From the NCBI GenBank assembly GCA_027484885.1, contig JAIXSD010000338.1, forward strand, positions 1 to 5,580: a stretch of DNA of 5,580 nt, written 5' to 3'. Shown here piece by piece: positions 1 to 5,365 of this stretch; the first letter of the stretch is position 1; the number at the start of each line of letters is the position of its first letter. The notes below the pieces were generated by a model that was not told the DNA's origin, made no database searches, and worked only from the letters and a program-made list of their open reading frames with translations. Origin of the DNA: Rubrivivax sp. Lineage in GTDB: Bacteria; Pseudomonadota; Gammaproteobacteria; Burkholderiales; Burkholderiaceae_C. A program made the position numbers and the translations under genes.

Positions 1-111
1 AATGCCGAAGGCGAAGTGCTGGCGCCGCTGGAATCCGCCCGTCAGCTCAACGAGATCGTTCACACCTTGCCCTGGCAGTACGAAGTGCAGCGAGCGCTCG
101 GGCAGCATTGA
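1..111 (+). CDS. C-terminal end of an unrecognised protein (5' part outside window)
   Basis: Frame 1 is open from the first base to a TGA at 109-111 and gives 36 residues, starting NAEGEVLAPLESARQ and ending YEVQRALGQH. The stretch is amphipathic, rich in Leu, Glu and Gln, and looks like the C-terminal helices of a soluble protein. Codon use (CTG, GCG, CAG, GTG) matches the other genes here. I do not recognise the family from this fragment and assign no function. The gene converges on the minus-strand ABC operon ending at 522. I see no convincing intrinsic terminator directly after it; the next structured sequence starts at 155. That this is a real gene end rather than chance is likely but rests on a short fragment. 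Confidence 0.6.
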   Translation, partial: NAEGEVLAPLESARQLNEIVHTLPWQYEVQRALGQH

Positions 112-154
112 GGGTAGCTCTCGGCACATTGCAGCCCTTGAAGGTCGGGCTTGT

Positions 155-258
155 GACAAGAGGCGCCGGGCGAGTGCTTCCGCTCATGTCCCCCGGCCCG
201 CGCTGCGCGCGGACCTCCTCCTTTACTTCGCTTCAGCACTCACCCGACACCCCTTGTC
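155..258 (-). ncRNA. Structured RNA-like unit 1 (stem, conserved purine loop, hairpin)
   Basis: Read on the minus strand, 258-235 pairs with 178-155 over 24 consecutive positions: 20 Watson-Crick pairs and 4 G-U wobbles. On the plus strand those four positions are A-C mismatches, so the fold favours minus-strand RNA. Inside the stem comes a purine-rich strand (234-214) containing GAAGTAAAGGAGGAGG. Next is a small hairpin (212-207 with 203-198, 6 bp, loop GCA), then a second conserved strand (195-179) beginning CGGGGGACATGA. Unit 2 at 304-409 has the same architecture and nearly the same loop strands but unrelated stem sequences. The unpaired AAAGGAGG is complementary to the usual anti-Shine-Dalgarno end of 16S rRNA. 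No clear promoter or terminator is visible. It could be a small RNA or a mobile palindromic element; a coding role is unlikely. Confidence 0.5.
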
Positions 259-303
259 AGATCCAACGCTCGGCGCTTTTACCGAAGAAGCAAGGCCGTG
301 CTG

Positions 304-409
304 GATCGGGTCGGCTGGGTGCTCTGCGAAGTGAAGTAAAGGAGGAGGCGCCCGACGGAGTCGGGCGACGGGGGACATGAACGGAGCAGAGTGCCCAGTC
401 GGCCCGATC
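304..409 (+). ncRNA. Structured RNA-like unit 2, inverted relative of unit 1
   Basis: On the plus strand 304-327 pairs with 386-409 over 24 positions: 20 Watson-Crick pairs and 4 G-U wobbles that would be A-C mismatches on the other strand. The internal-loop strand 328-348 matches unit 1 at 20 of 21 positions and contains GAAGTAAAGGAGGAGG. A perfect apical hairpin follows (349-356 with 360-367, 8 bp, loop GGA). The second loop strand (369-385) begins CGGGGGACATGA and matches unit 1 at 16 of 17 positions. Neither stem resembles the corresponding stem in unit 1, yet both pair, as expected for a conserved structure. An ATG at 377 follows the purine tract at a poor distance and opens a frame running antisense into the permease gene, so I do not treat this as a ribosome-binding site for a gene. 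Confidence 0.5.
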
Positions 410-461
410 AACAACCATCCGAGGGACCGTTTCATGCCGTTCTCCGCCTCCCAGCGCTCAC

Positions 462-487
462 AAAAAAGCCCGGGCATGCCCGGGCTT
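462..487 (-). terminator. Rho-independent terminator of the hydrolase-ABC operon
   Basis: Bases 466-487 are a perfect 22-base palindrome (AAGCCCGGGC, then its complement), giving a very GC-rich hairpin. On the minus strand it runs directly into a six-T tract (complement of the A run at 462-467). It lies 35 bases beyond the permease stop codon at 522-524, where an operon terminator is expected. On the plus strand the hairpin is followed by CTTGTGTTGG, a poor U-tract, so termination should act mainly on minus-strand transcripts. Confidence 0.92.
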
Positions 488-521
488 GTGTTGGAGGGAG
501 AAGAAGGGAAAGCTGCCGCGC

Positions 522-1703
522 CTACTTGGACACCGCGCCGCGCATGGAGCGGGCCACGAAGAGCAGGCCGCCGGCCATCAGGGCCAGGCCCACGGCGACG
601 CCAGGCAGGACCTGGGCAGCGCTGAGCGTTTCGCCCTTGAGCACCAGCATCATCAAGGTGTTCTGCGCCAGACCGGGCACCCACAGATACCAGGGCGCCT
701 CGCCGCCCGGGTTGAGCAGGGTGACCATGGGCATCAGGCTCACCGCAGTCATCACCATGGTGCTGCCGGCCTGCGCTTCCTTGAAGGTCTTGGAGCGGAT
801 GGCCAGGGCCATCAGCACCGCGCTGATGCCCACGGCCAGCGGCAGCTGCAGCAGCAGGAAGGCGACCACCTCGTAGCTGCCGAACTGGAACATGGCTTGC
901 AGGCTGTCGCTCTGCAGCAGCCACTGCGCCGGCACGAAGCTGACGCAGGCAATCAGCGCCACCGCCATGCCCAGCAAGGCCACCGCACCCCATTTACCCA
1001 GCACCAGGGCGATGTGCTGCACCGGGTTCATCAGCAGGGGCTCCAGCGAACCGCGTTCGCGCTCGCCGGCCGTGCTGTCCAGGGCGGCCGTCAGGGCGCC
1101 GTAGAGTACCGCCATGATGATGAACATGGGGATGATGCCGGTGATGCGGGCGGCGCGGGCCTGCACGCTGGCCAGGTCACGCTCTTCGATGGCCACGGGC
1201 TGCAGCAGCTCGCCCGAGACGCCACGCAGGGCCAGGCTGAGGGAGGCACGCTCCTGGCTGAAGGCATTGACCAGGCGCTCCAGCCGGCCGACACCGGCGC
1301 TGGCGCGTTGGTTGGCGCTGTCGCTGACCAGCTCCACCGTCGGCTTGTCGCCGGCCAGCAGTTCGGCCTCGAAGTTCTTGCCGATCACCAGCACCGGCTC
1401 CAGCAAGGTGCTGGCGCGCAGCCGTGCTTCGTAGTCAGCCGGGGCCTGTTTCAGGGTGTAGGTCTGGCGCTCCAGGAAGTTGCGCAGGCTGGGCGCATGT
1501 TCGATGCCCACCACCTGTACCTCGCGCTTGTCGGCCTGGCCTTCCAGCGAGGAGATCAGGCCCGAGAGCGCCAGCAGCAGCAGCGGGCCCATCAGCACCG
1601 CGGGGATGGACAGGCGCAGCAGGGTGCGGCGGTCGCGCAAGGCATCGATCACCTCCTTGCGCAAGACGATCCAGAAGTTCTTCAACAGGCTGCTGTCTTT
1701 CAT
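522..1703 (-). CDS. natB: ABC-2 type transporter permease, NatB-like
   Basis: This 393-residue inner-membrane protein is the likely permease partner of the ATPase encoded just upstream. Hydrophobic segments lie at about residues 31-51, 187-208, 236-258, 278-302, 313-331 and 366-384. A large region at about 52-186 between the first and second segments should be outside the cytoplasm. This six-helix layout with a big first loop is typical of the NatB/ABC-2 family. The cytoplasmic motif ERERGSLEPLLMNPV (214-228) corresponds to the family's conserved ERGT-LE-LL element. The N-terminal WIVLRKEVIDALRDRRTL is also typical. The ATG at 1703 overlaps the ATPase stop as ATGA, with a GAGGTGG-like ribosome site at 1708-1715. 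It ends with TAG before a terminator. NatB is known from Na+ extrusion, but many homologues export other substrates, so the symbol marks family only. Confidence 0.92.
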   Translation of the reverse strand: MKDSSLLKNFWIVLRKEVIDALRDRRTLLRLSIPAVLMGPLLLLALSGLISSLEGQADKREVQVVGIEHAPSLRNFLERQTYTLKQAPADYEARLRASTLLEPVLVIGKNFEAELLAGDKPTVELVSDSANQRASAGVGRLERLVNAFSQERASLSLALRGVSGELLQPVAIEERDLASVQARAARITGIIPMFIIMAVLYGALTAALDSTAGERERGSLEPLLMNPVQHIALVLGKWGAVALLGMAVALIACVSFVPAQWLLQSDSLQAMFQFGSYEVVAFLLLQLPLAVGISAVLMALAIRSKTFKEAQAGSTMVMTAVSLMPMVTLLNPGGEAPWYLWVPGLAQNTLMMLVLKGETLSAAQVLPGVAVGLALMAGGLLFVARSMRGAVSK

Positions 1704-2506
1704 GCGGCCACCTCTTGCTGTTGTTGTTGCTGTTGTTGAGTGAAGGCCAGCTTCACAAAGGCATCTTCGAAGTGCTTTTCTCCGGCCAGGGCCAGCAGCT
1801 CGGGCACCGAGCCTTCGGCCACGCTGCGGCCTTGCGCCACCACCACCACATGCTCACAGAGCTGTTCCACCTCCGGCATGATGTGGGTGGAGAAAACGAT
1901 GCACTTGCCGCCGCCTTCGGGCGAGCGCAGATGCCGCAGCGCCTCGCGCAGCGCCCGGGTGGCCAGCACATCGAGGCCGTTGGTCGGCTCGTCCAGCACG
2001 ATATTGGCCGGGTCATGCACCAGGGCACGGGCCAGGGCCGTCTTCATGCGCTCGCCCTGGCTGAAGCCATCGCTGCGGCGGTCCAGGATGTGGCGCATGT
2101 CCAGCAGGCGCGCCAGCTCCTCGGCGCGGGCATTGGCCGCATCGGGCTCCATGCCCTGCAGGCGGCCGAAGTAGATGATGTTCTCGCGGGCGCTCAGGCG
2201 CGGGTAGAGGCCATGCGCGTCGCCCAGGATGCCCATGCGCGCCAGGGCCTGGCGCGGCGCTTGGCTGACCTGGATGCCGTCGACACTGATCTGGCCCTGG
2301 TCGGGCTCGAACAAGCCGCCCAGCATGCGCAAGGTGGTGGTCTTGCCGGCACCGTTGGCGCCCAGCAGGCCGGTGATGCGGCCGTTCGGTGCGTTCAGGC
2401 TGACATCGCGCACCGCTTGCACCGTCTGCTTCTTGCCCTTTTTGAACAGAGACGAGCCGCCGCTGGCGCTGACGAAGCTCTTGCTGACGTTTTTGATTTC
2501 AATCAT
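1700..2506 (-). CDS. natA: ABC transporter ATP-binding protein, NatA-like
   Basis: This 268-residue cytoplasmic ATPase should power the permease encoded next. The Walker A motif GANGAGKTT is at residues 49-57, a signature-like FSQGERMK at 148-155, Walker B NIVLDEP at 168-174, the D-loop GLDV at 177-180 and the switch histidine H208 in FSTH. The Q-loop area reads GDAHGLYPRLSARENI, without the usual glutamine. As far as I recall that is normal in NatA-type ATPases (GD-GLY-RLT-RENL), so it is not a defect. The start at 2506 overlaps the hydrolase stop (ATGA) and the end overlaps the permease start (ATGA), indicating one operon with coupled translation. An AAGGTG lies just before the ATG. The C-terminus is unusual: eight consecutive glutamines (257-264) before EVAA. 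Transport substrate is unknown. Confidence 0.94.
   Translation of the reverse strand: MIEIKNVSKSFVSASGGSSLFKKGKKQTVQAVRDVSLNAPNGRITGLLGANGAGKTTTLRMLGGLFEPDQGQISVDGIQVSQAPRQALARMGILGDAHGLYPRLSARENIIYFGRLQGMEPDAANARAEELARLLDMRHILDRRSDGFSQGERMKTALARALVHDPANIVLDEPTNGLDVLATRALREALRHLRSPEGGGKCIVFSTHIMPEVEQLCEHVVVVAQGRSVAEGSVPELLALAGEKHFEDAFVKLAFTQQQQQQQQEVAA
1715..1738 (-). repeat. Trinucleotide CAA/CAG tract encoding eight glutamines
   Basis: Eight consecutive Gln codons (CAA CAA CAG CAA CAA CAA CAG CAA) sit near the 3' end of the ATPase gene. They are immediately upstream of the permease ribosome-binding site (1708-1715) and the ATGA overlap. Copy-number change would alter the protein tail in frame and would not switch the gene off. 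CAA is otherwise uncommon in this CAG-preferring sequence, so the tract stands out as a low-complexity insertion. Confidence 0.85.
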
Positions 2507-4020
2507 GGCTGCACCTTGGTGGCAGAAGCGTCTTGCACCGGCACGAAGGCCAGCGGGCGCGGGATGCGGGTGGCGCAGGCGGCGTCCTGGGGCAGGGCGG
2601 CGGCGTCGGTCTTGGCATCGAAGAAGCGGAACATCACATCGCGCATGCAGCCGATGGTGGCCACGCCGTGGCCGGCCTCGGGCACGACGATGTGCTGGGC
2701 CTTGTCGCCCAGGGCTTTGGTGACCCGCTCGCCGTGGCGGGGTGGGGTTACCGGGTCAGCGCCACCGCTGAGCACCAGCACCGGCATGCTGGCCTTGGGG
2801 ATTTGGTAGAAGGCCTCGGGCACCTCGCCGCGGGGCCAGGTCTTGCAGGCGGCGCTGTAGAGCAGGGCGTCGCTGTTGCCGTAGTCGGCGCCCGGCTTGT
2901 CGGTGGCTTGCGGCAGGCGGGGCAGGTCCTCGGCGCAGACCACCGAGAAATGCATGCCCATGGCCAGGCGGGTGCTCTTGTTCGAGCTCATGGTGCTGGT
3001 CAGGCCCATCAGGCCGTCGAAGCGGCCCTCGGCCGCGTCGCCGATGGCGGCGGGCAGGGCGGCGGCCAGGGCCGGCATGTAGAGCGGGCCACGCACGGCG
3101 CGCAGCAGCTGGCTGCGGGTCAGCGTGAACTGCTCGGGCTTGCCGGTCATGGGCTGGCGCACCGTGATCTGGCGCGGCACGCTGGCCAGCAGCGCCTGCC
3201 ACTGGGCGCGCAGCTGCGGGTGGCGGGCCTGGCAGGCCGGCTCTTTCTCGCAGGCGCTGAAGGCGGCGTCCAGCGCGGCCTGGTTGTCGGTCGAGAAGCT
3301 GGCGGGCAGCACCATGTCGGGCGGCGCCACGCCGTCGATCAGGGCGCGCCGCACCTGGCTCGGGAACTGGCGCATGTACTCCAGCGCGGCGCGTGTGCCG
3401 TAGGACGCGCCGTACAGGTTCCACTGCGGTGCGCCCAGCTGCAGGCGCACGGCTTCGAAGTCCTGCATGGCAATCGTCGTGGTGTACAGGCGCAGATCGC
3501 CGTGGGGCAGGCGGCTGAGCGCCTCCTGGCAGTCGCGCAGGCGGCGCTCCTGGGCTTGCGGGTCCAGGCCTTCCGCGACCGGCAGCTTGCTGTCGTCGGC
3601 GCACTGCAGCGGGGCCGATTTGCCGGTGCCGCGCTGGTCGATGAAGACCAGGTCGCGGCGGTTGTTCAGGCGCTTGAGCACGTTCAGCATGCGCGGTGCC
3701 AGCGAGATGGCGCTTTGGCCGGGGCCACCGGCCAGCATCAACACCGGGTCGGGCTGCTTGTTGCGCGCCATGGCCGGCACCACCAGGTAGTGGATCTCGA
3801 TCTGCGTGCCCTGCGGCTTGGCCGGGTCCAGCGGCCGCATGACGCTGCCGCATTGCATCTCATTGGGCATGCCTTCGATGCGGCAAGCGTGGGTGGGGCC
3901 GCTGCCCGGCTCGCTCGTGCCGCCTTCGCCCGCGGCGGCTGCCGCCAGGCCCGTGCTCAGCAGCAGGGCCAGGCCGCTCAGCAGCGGGGCGGCTCCTGTT
4001 CCTTGTCTTTGTTTCCACAT
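2503..4020 (-). CDS. Secreted alpha/beta-hydrolase, S33 peptidase family (tripeptidyl aminopeptidase-like)
   Basis: This 505-residue protein probably hydrolyses peptides or small esters in the periplasm. Residues 1-30 form a signal peptide: basic N-terminus, hydrophobic LLSGLALLLSTGLAAAAA, and a likely cleavage after the alanines. S33 hallmarks follow in order: LAGGPGQS at 96-103 (oxyanion region), DQRGTGKS at 128-135, nucleophile elbow GASYGT with Ser206, GGADPVTPP with likely acid Asp422, and EAGHG with likely catalytic His451. Ten cysteines suit an exported, disulfide-bonded protein. The ATG at 4020 is chosen because the signal peptide begins there and a GGAGA lies about 8-10 bases upstream. 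A longer open frame to 4545 would be antisense to the SHOCT-PspC gene and is rejected. Its TGA overlaps the ATPase ATG, making it first gene of the operon. Family is confident; the substrate is not. Confidence 0.93.
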   Translation of the reverse strand: MWKQRQGTGAAPLLSGLALLLSTGLAAAAAGEGGTSEPGSGPTHACRIEGMPNEMQCGSVMRPLDPAKPQGTQIEIHYLVVPAMARNKQPDPVLMLAGGPGQSAISLAPRMLNVLKRLNNRRDLVFIDQRGTGKSAPLQCADDSKLPVAEGLDPQAQERRLRDCQEALSRLPHGDLRLYTTTIAMQDFEAVRLQLGAPQWNLYGASYGTRAALEYMRQFPSQVRRALIDGVAPPDMVLPASFSTDNQAALDAAFSACEKEPACQARHPQLRAQWQALLASVPRQITVRQPMTGKPEQFTLTRSQLLRAVRGPLYMPALAAALPAAIGDAAEGRFDGLMGLTSTMSSNKSTRLAMGMHFSVVCAEDLPRLPQATDKPGADYGNSDALLYSAACKTWPRGEVPEAFYQIPKASMPVLVLSGGADPVTPPRHGERVTKALGDKAQHIVVPEAGHGVATIGCMRDVMFRFFDAKTDAAALPQDAACATRIPRPLAFVPVQDASATKVQP

Positions 4021-4059
4021 ACGCGTCGTCTCCAGACTTGGGTGCTTGTATGGGGGCGG

Positions 4060-4065
4060 ATTATG
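4060..4065 (-). promoter_or_regulatory. Possible -10 box for the hydrolase-ABC operon
   Basis: On the minus strand these bases read CATAAT, five of six matching the sigma-70 -10 consensus, in otherwise very GC-rich DNA. The implied start is near 4053, giving a leader of about 33 bases before the ATG at 4020. I find no good -35 hexamer at the usual spacing, so the promoter may be weak or activator-dependent. Confidence 0.35.
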
Positions 4066-4116
4066 GGCAGCGCCTGCACCGCCCTGCCGCCGGCCTGCGG
4101 CGAATGGCAGATGGCG

Positions 4117-4176
4117 GCGACAAGCTGCGGGGAATGCGGGGCGGCCGTTCAGGCGCCCGGCGCTGCAGTTTGTCGC
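4117..4176. promoter_or_regulatory. Spaced inverted repeat in the divergent promoter region
   Basis: GCGACAAGCTGC at 4117-4128 is repeated inverted as GCAGTTTGTCGC at 4165-4176, with 11 of 12 positions matching and 36 bases between. It sits in the 238-base gap between divergent genes, upstream of both. Such paired sites can bind a dimeric regulator or allow looping, but no specific regulator is recognised and the arms could be a coincidence in GC-rich sequence. No good promoter for the rightward gene is visible; TAGATT near 4206 is only a weak -10 candidate. Confidence 0.3.
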
Positions 4177-4258
4177 AGCGCACGGACTCTGCCCGTCAAT
4201 CGCGTTAGATTGAGGCCTGGGGCAAGGACTGCCCCGCCACTCAGAAGGAGGAACCCTG

Positions 4259-4594
4259 ATGTCCGTCGCCGAAGAACTCCACAAACTGGCCGAGCTGCAC
4301 CAGCGCGGTGTGCTCAGTGACGCTGAGTTCGCGCAGGCCAAGGCCCGGCTGCTGAGCGGCGAGGCCGCGGCAGGCGCCTCCGCCACCGGAGGTTTTGCAC
4401 CGGCCGCCAACGGCCTGAACGAGCTGCGCCGCAGCCGCGAAGACCGCTGGCTGGGTGGTGTCTGCGGCGGCCTGGCCCGCATCACTGGCATGGATGCCTG
4501 GGTCTGGCGCCTGCTCTTCACCCTGCTGGTGCTGTGCGTGGGCACGGGCTTGTTCGTCTACCTGCTGCTCTGGATCTTTGTGCCGCAGGACTGA
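4259..4594 (+). CDS. SHOCT-like plus PspC domain membrane protein
   Basis: This 111-residue protein has two parts. Residues 4-33 (LHKLAELHQRGVLSDAEFAQ and following) form a SHOCT-like helical motif, often found at the ends of membrane or stress proteins. After a Gly/Ala-rich linker (about 34-53), residues 57-110 form a PspC domain: RSREDRWLGGVCGGLA, then DAWVWRLLF and one transmembrane helix at about 82-107, ending IFVPQD. PspC-domain proteins sit in the inner membrane and in known cases take part in envelope-stress (phage-shock) signalling. The start is fixed by a strong AAGGAGG at 4245-4251, seven bases before the ATG. It is transcribed away from the hydrolase operon. No pspA or pspB neighbour is in the window, so a role in the classical Psp response is only inferred. 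Confidence 0.92.
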   Translation: MSVAEELHKLAELHQRGVLSDAEFAQAKARLLSGEAAAGASATGGFAPAANGLNELRRSREDRWLGGVCGGLARITGMDAWVWRLLFTLLVLCVGTGLFVYLLLWIFVPQD

Positions 4595-4604
4595 GCCCGG
4601 CTCA

Positions 4605-4697
4605 GTTCAGGGCCCTCCTGCAAGACTCGCCAAACCGGCGTATGGTTCGGGCTTTGCCGGCATGTCGGCCGGCGAGTTCTTGCAAGGAACCCTGAAC
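4605..4697 (+). promoter_or_regulatory. Long hairpin covering the gstA ribosome-binding site
   Basis: GTTCAGGG (4605-4612) pairs with CCCTGAAC (4690-4697), TGCAAGA (4619-4625) with TCTTGCA (4678-4684), and CTCGCC (4626-4631) with GGCGAG (4671-4676). TCC (4616-4618) can also pair with GGA (4686-4688) of the gstA Shine-Dalgarno. An apical CCGGC/GCCGG stem lies at 4635-4639 and 4656-4660. The structure ends one base before the gstA ATG and would hide its ribosome site. A smaller hairpin (4591-4596 with 4600-4605) overlaps the upstream stop codon and shares base 4605, so the two may compete. There is no U-tract, so an ordinary intrinsic terminator is unlikely. Confidence 0.5.
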
Positions 4698-4698
4698 C

Positions 4699-5307
4699 AT
4701 GAAGCTCTACTACAGCCCCGGCGCCTGCTCCCTGTCCCCCCACATCGCCCTGCGCGAGGCGGGCCTGAGTTTTGATCTGGTGCTGGCCAGCACCAAGACC
4801 AAGAAGCTGCAGGACGGCACCGACTTCTACACCATCAACTCCAAGGGCTCGGTGCCTGTGCTGGAGCTGGACAACGGCGAGCGCCTGACCGAAGGCCCGG
4901 CCATCGTCCAGTACATCGCCGATCTGGCGCCCGCCTCGAACCTGGCCCCCGCCGCCGGCAGCATGGCGCGCTACCGCCTGCAGGAATGGCTGAACTACAT
5001 CACCTCCGAGCTGCACAAGGGCTTCTCGCCCCTGTTCAACCCGGCCACCCCGGAAGACTACAAGCCCGTCGCCCGTGCCGCGCTGATGGCGCGCCTCACC
5101 TGGGTCAATGCCCAGCTGGAAGGCAAGCAGTACCTGTTGGGCGATCAGTTCACCGTGGCCGATGCCTACCTCTTCGTGGTCAGCAACTGGGGCCAGTACG
5201 TCGGTGTGGACGTCAGCGGCTTCGAGCACCTCGTGGCCTTCCGCGCCCGCGTGGCCGGCCGCCCGGCCGTGCAGGAAGCGTTGAAGGCCGAAGGCCTGCT
5301 GAAGTGA
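4699..5307 (+). CDS. gstA: Glutathione S-transferase, beta class
   Basis: This 202-residue cytosolic enzyme should conjugate or exchange glutathione on electrophiles and help in oxidative-stress defence; beta-class members bind glutathione through a cysteine. The N-terminal thioredoxin-like domain begins MKLYYSPGACSLSPHIALRE, with the beta-class cysteine at Cys10, the cis-proline motif SVPV (Pro53) and the glutathione-binding TEG at 64-66. The all-helical C-terminal domain carries WLNYITSELHKGFSPLF (97-113) with His106, the second beta-class active-site residue. The fold-stabilising FTVADAYLF is at 151-159. Length and sequence closely follow E. coli GstA, which is about 201 residues. AAGGAA at 4684-4689 is the likely ribosome site, inside the preceding hairpin. 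It lies 104 bases after the SHOCT-PspC gene, so it may or may not be co-transcribed. Confidence 0.97.
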   Translation: MKLYYSPGACSLSPHIALREAGLSFDLVLASTKTKKLQDGTDFYTINSKGSVPVLELDNGERLTEGPAIVQYIADLAPASNLAPAAGSMARYRLQEWLNYITSELHKGFSPLFNPATPEDYKPVARAALMARLTWVNAQLEGKQYLLGDQFTVADAYLFVVSNWGQYVGVDVSGFEHLVAFRARVAGRPAVQEALKAEGLLK

Positions 5308-5353
5308 GCTGAGCCGAAGGGCGCAGAGCGGAGGAGGGGAGGCGCCGGGGCTG

Positions 5354-5359
5354 GACAAT
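5354..5359 (+). promoter_or_regulatory. Possible -10 box directly before the Nudix-like start
   Basis: GACAAT matches four of six -10 consensus positions and ends six bases before the ATG at 5366, so transcription could begin at or next to the start codon. The purine tract around 5330-5342 is more than 20 bases from that ATG, too far for normal use. No good -35 is visible. Confidence 0.25.
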
Positions 5360-5365
5360 GGCCCC

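Larger units (their letters stand above)
155..409. repeat. Large imperfect inverted repeat made of the two divergent units
   Basis: The two units face away from each other around a 45-base spacer (259-303), so the region is a roughly 255-bp imperfect palindrome. Exact cross-unit arms include 184-195 with 369-380 (12 bp) and 214-229 with 333-348 (16 bp). The element fills most of the 410-base gap between two convergent transcription units; I see nothing else in 112-154 or 410-461. A GGAG tetranucleotide beside a short hairpin, two copies inverted, and a location between convergent genes also recall REP/REPIN or MITE elements. I see no clear target-site duplication, and copy number in the genome cannot be judged from one window. 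Confidence 0.65.

Noticed and set aside
355..385. ACGGA motifs in unit 2 as CsrA/RsmA binding sites
   Set aside because: The GGA hairpin loop is replaced by GCA in unit 1 and the second site reads GCGGA there, so the motif is not conserved between the two copies.
155..409. CRISPR array
   Set aside because: The repeats are inverted, only two units exist, and there is no regular direct-repeat and spacer pattern.
377..625. Plus-strand frame starting at ATG 377 after the GGAGGAGG tract
   Set aside because: The spacing from the purine tract is about 28 bases, the frame crosses the terminator and runs antisense into the permease gene, and the unit 1 copy offers no matching coding frame.
486..1739. 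417-codon plus-strand open frame opposite the permease gene
   Set aside because: It is antisense to a well-recognised permease; its protein is dominated by Gln, His, Ala and Gly with no domain, as expected of a shadow frame in GC-rich DNA.
2160..2240. Missing Q-loop glutamine in the ABC ATPase as a defect
   Set aside because: As I recall, the GD-GLY-RL-ARENI form is usual in NatA-type ATPases, and all other motifs are intact.
2533..4320. 595-codon plus-strand open frame opposite the hydrolase gene
   Set aside because: The opposite strand carries intact S33 catalytic motifs and a signal peptide; this frame is low-complexity Gly/Ala/His/Gln and lacks any recognisable domain.
4021..4545. N-terminal extension of the hydrolase frame to 4545
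   Set aside because: It would run antisense through the SHOCT-PspC gene, and a clear signal peptide plus ribosome site begin at 4020.
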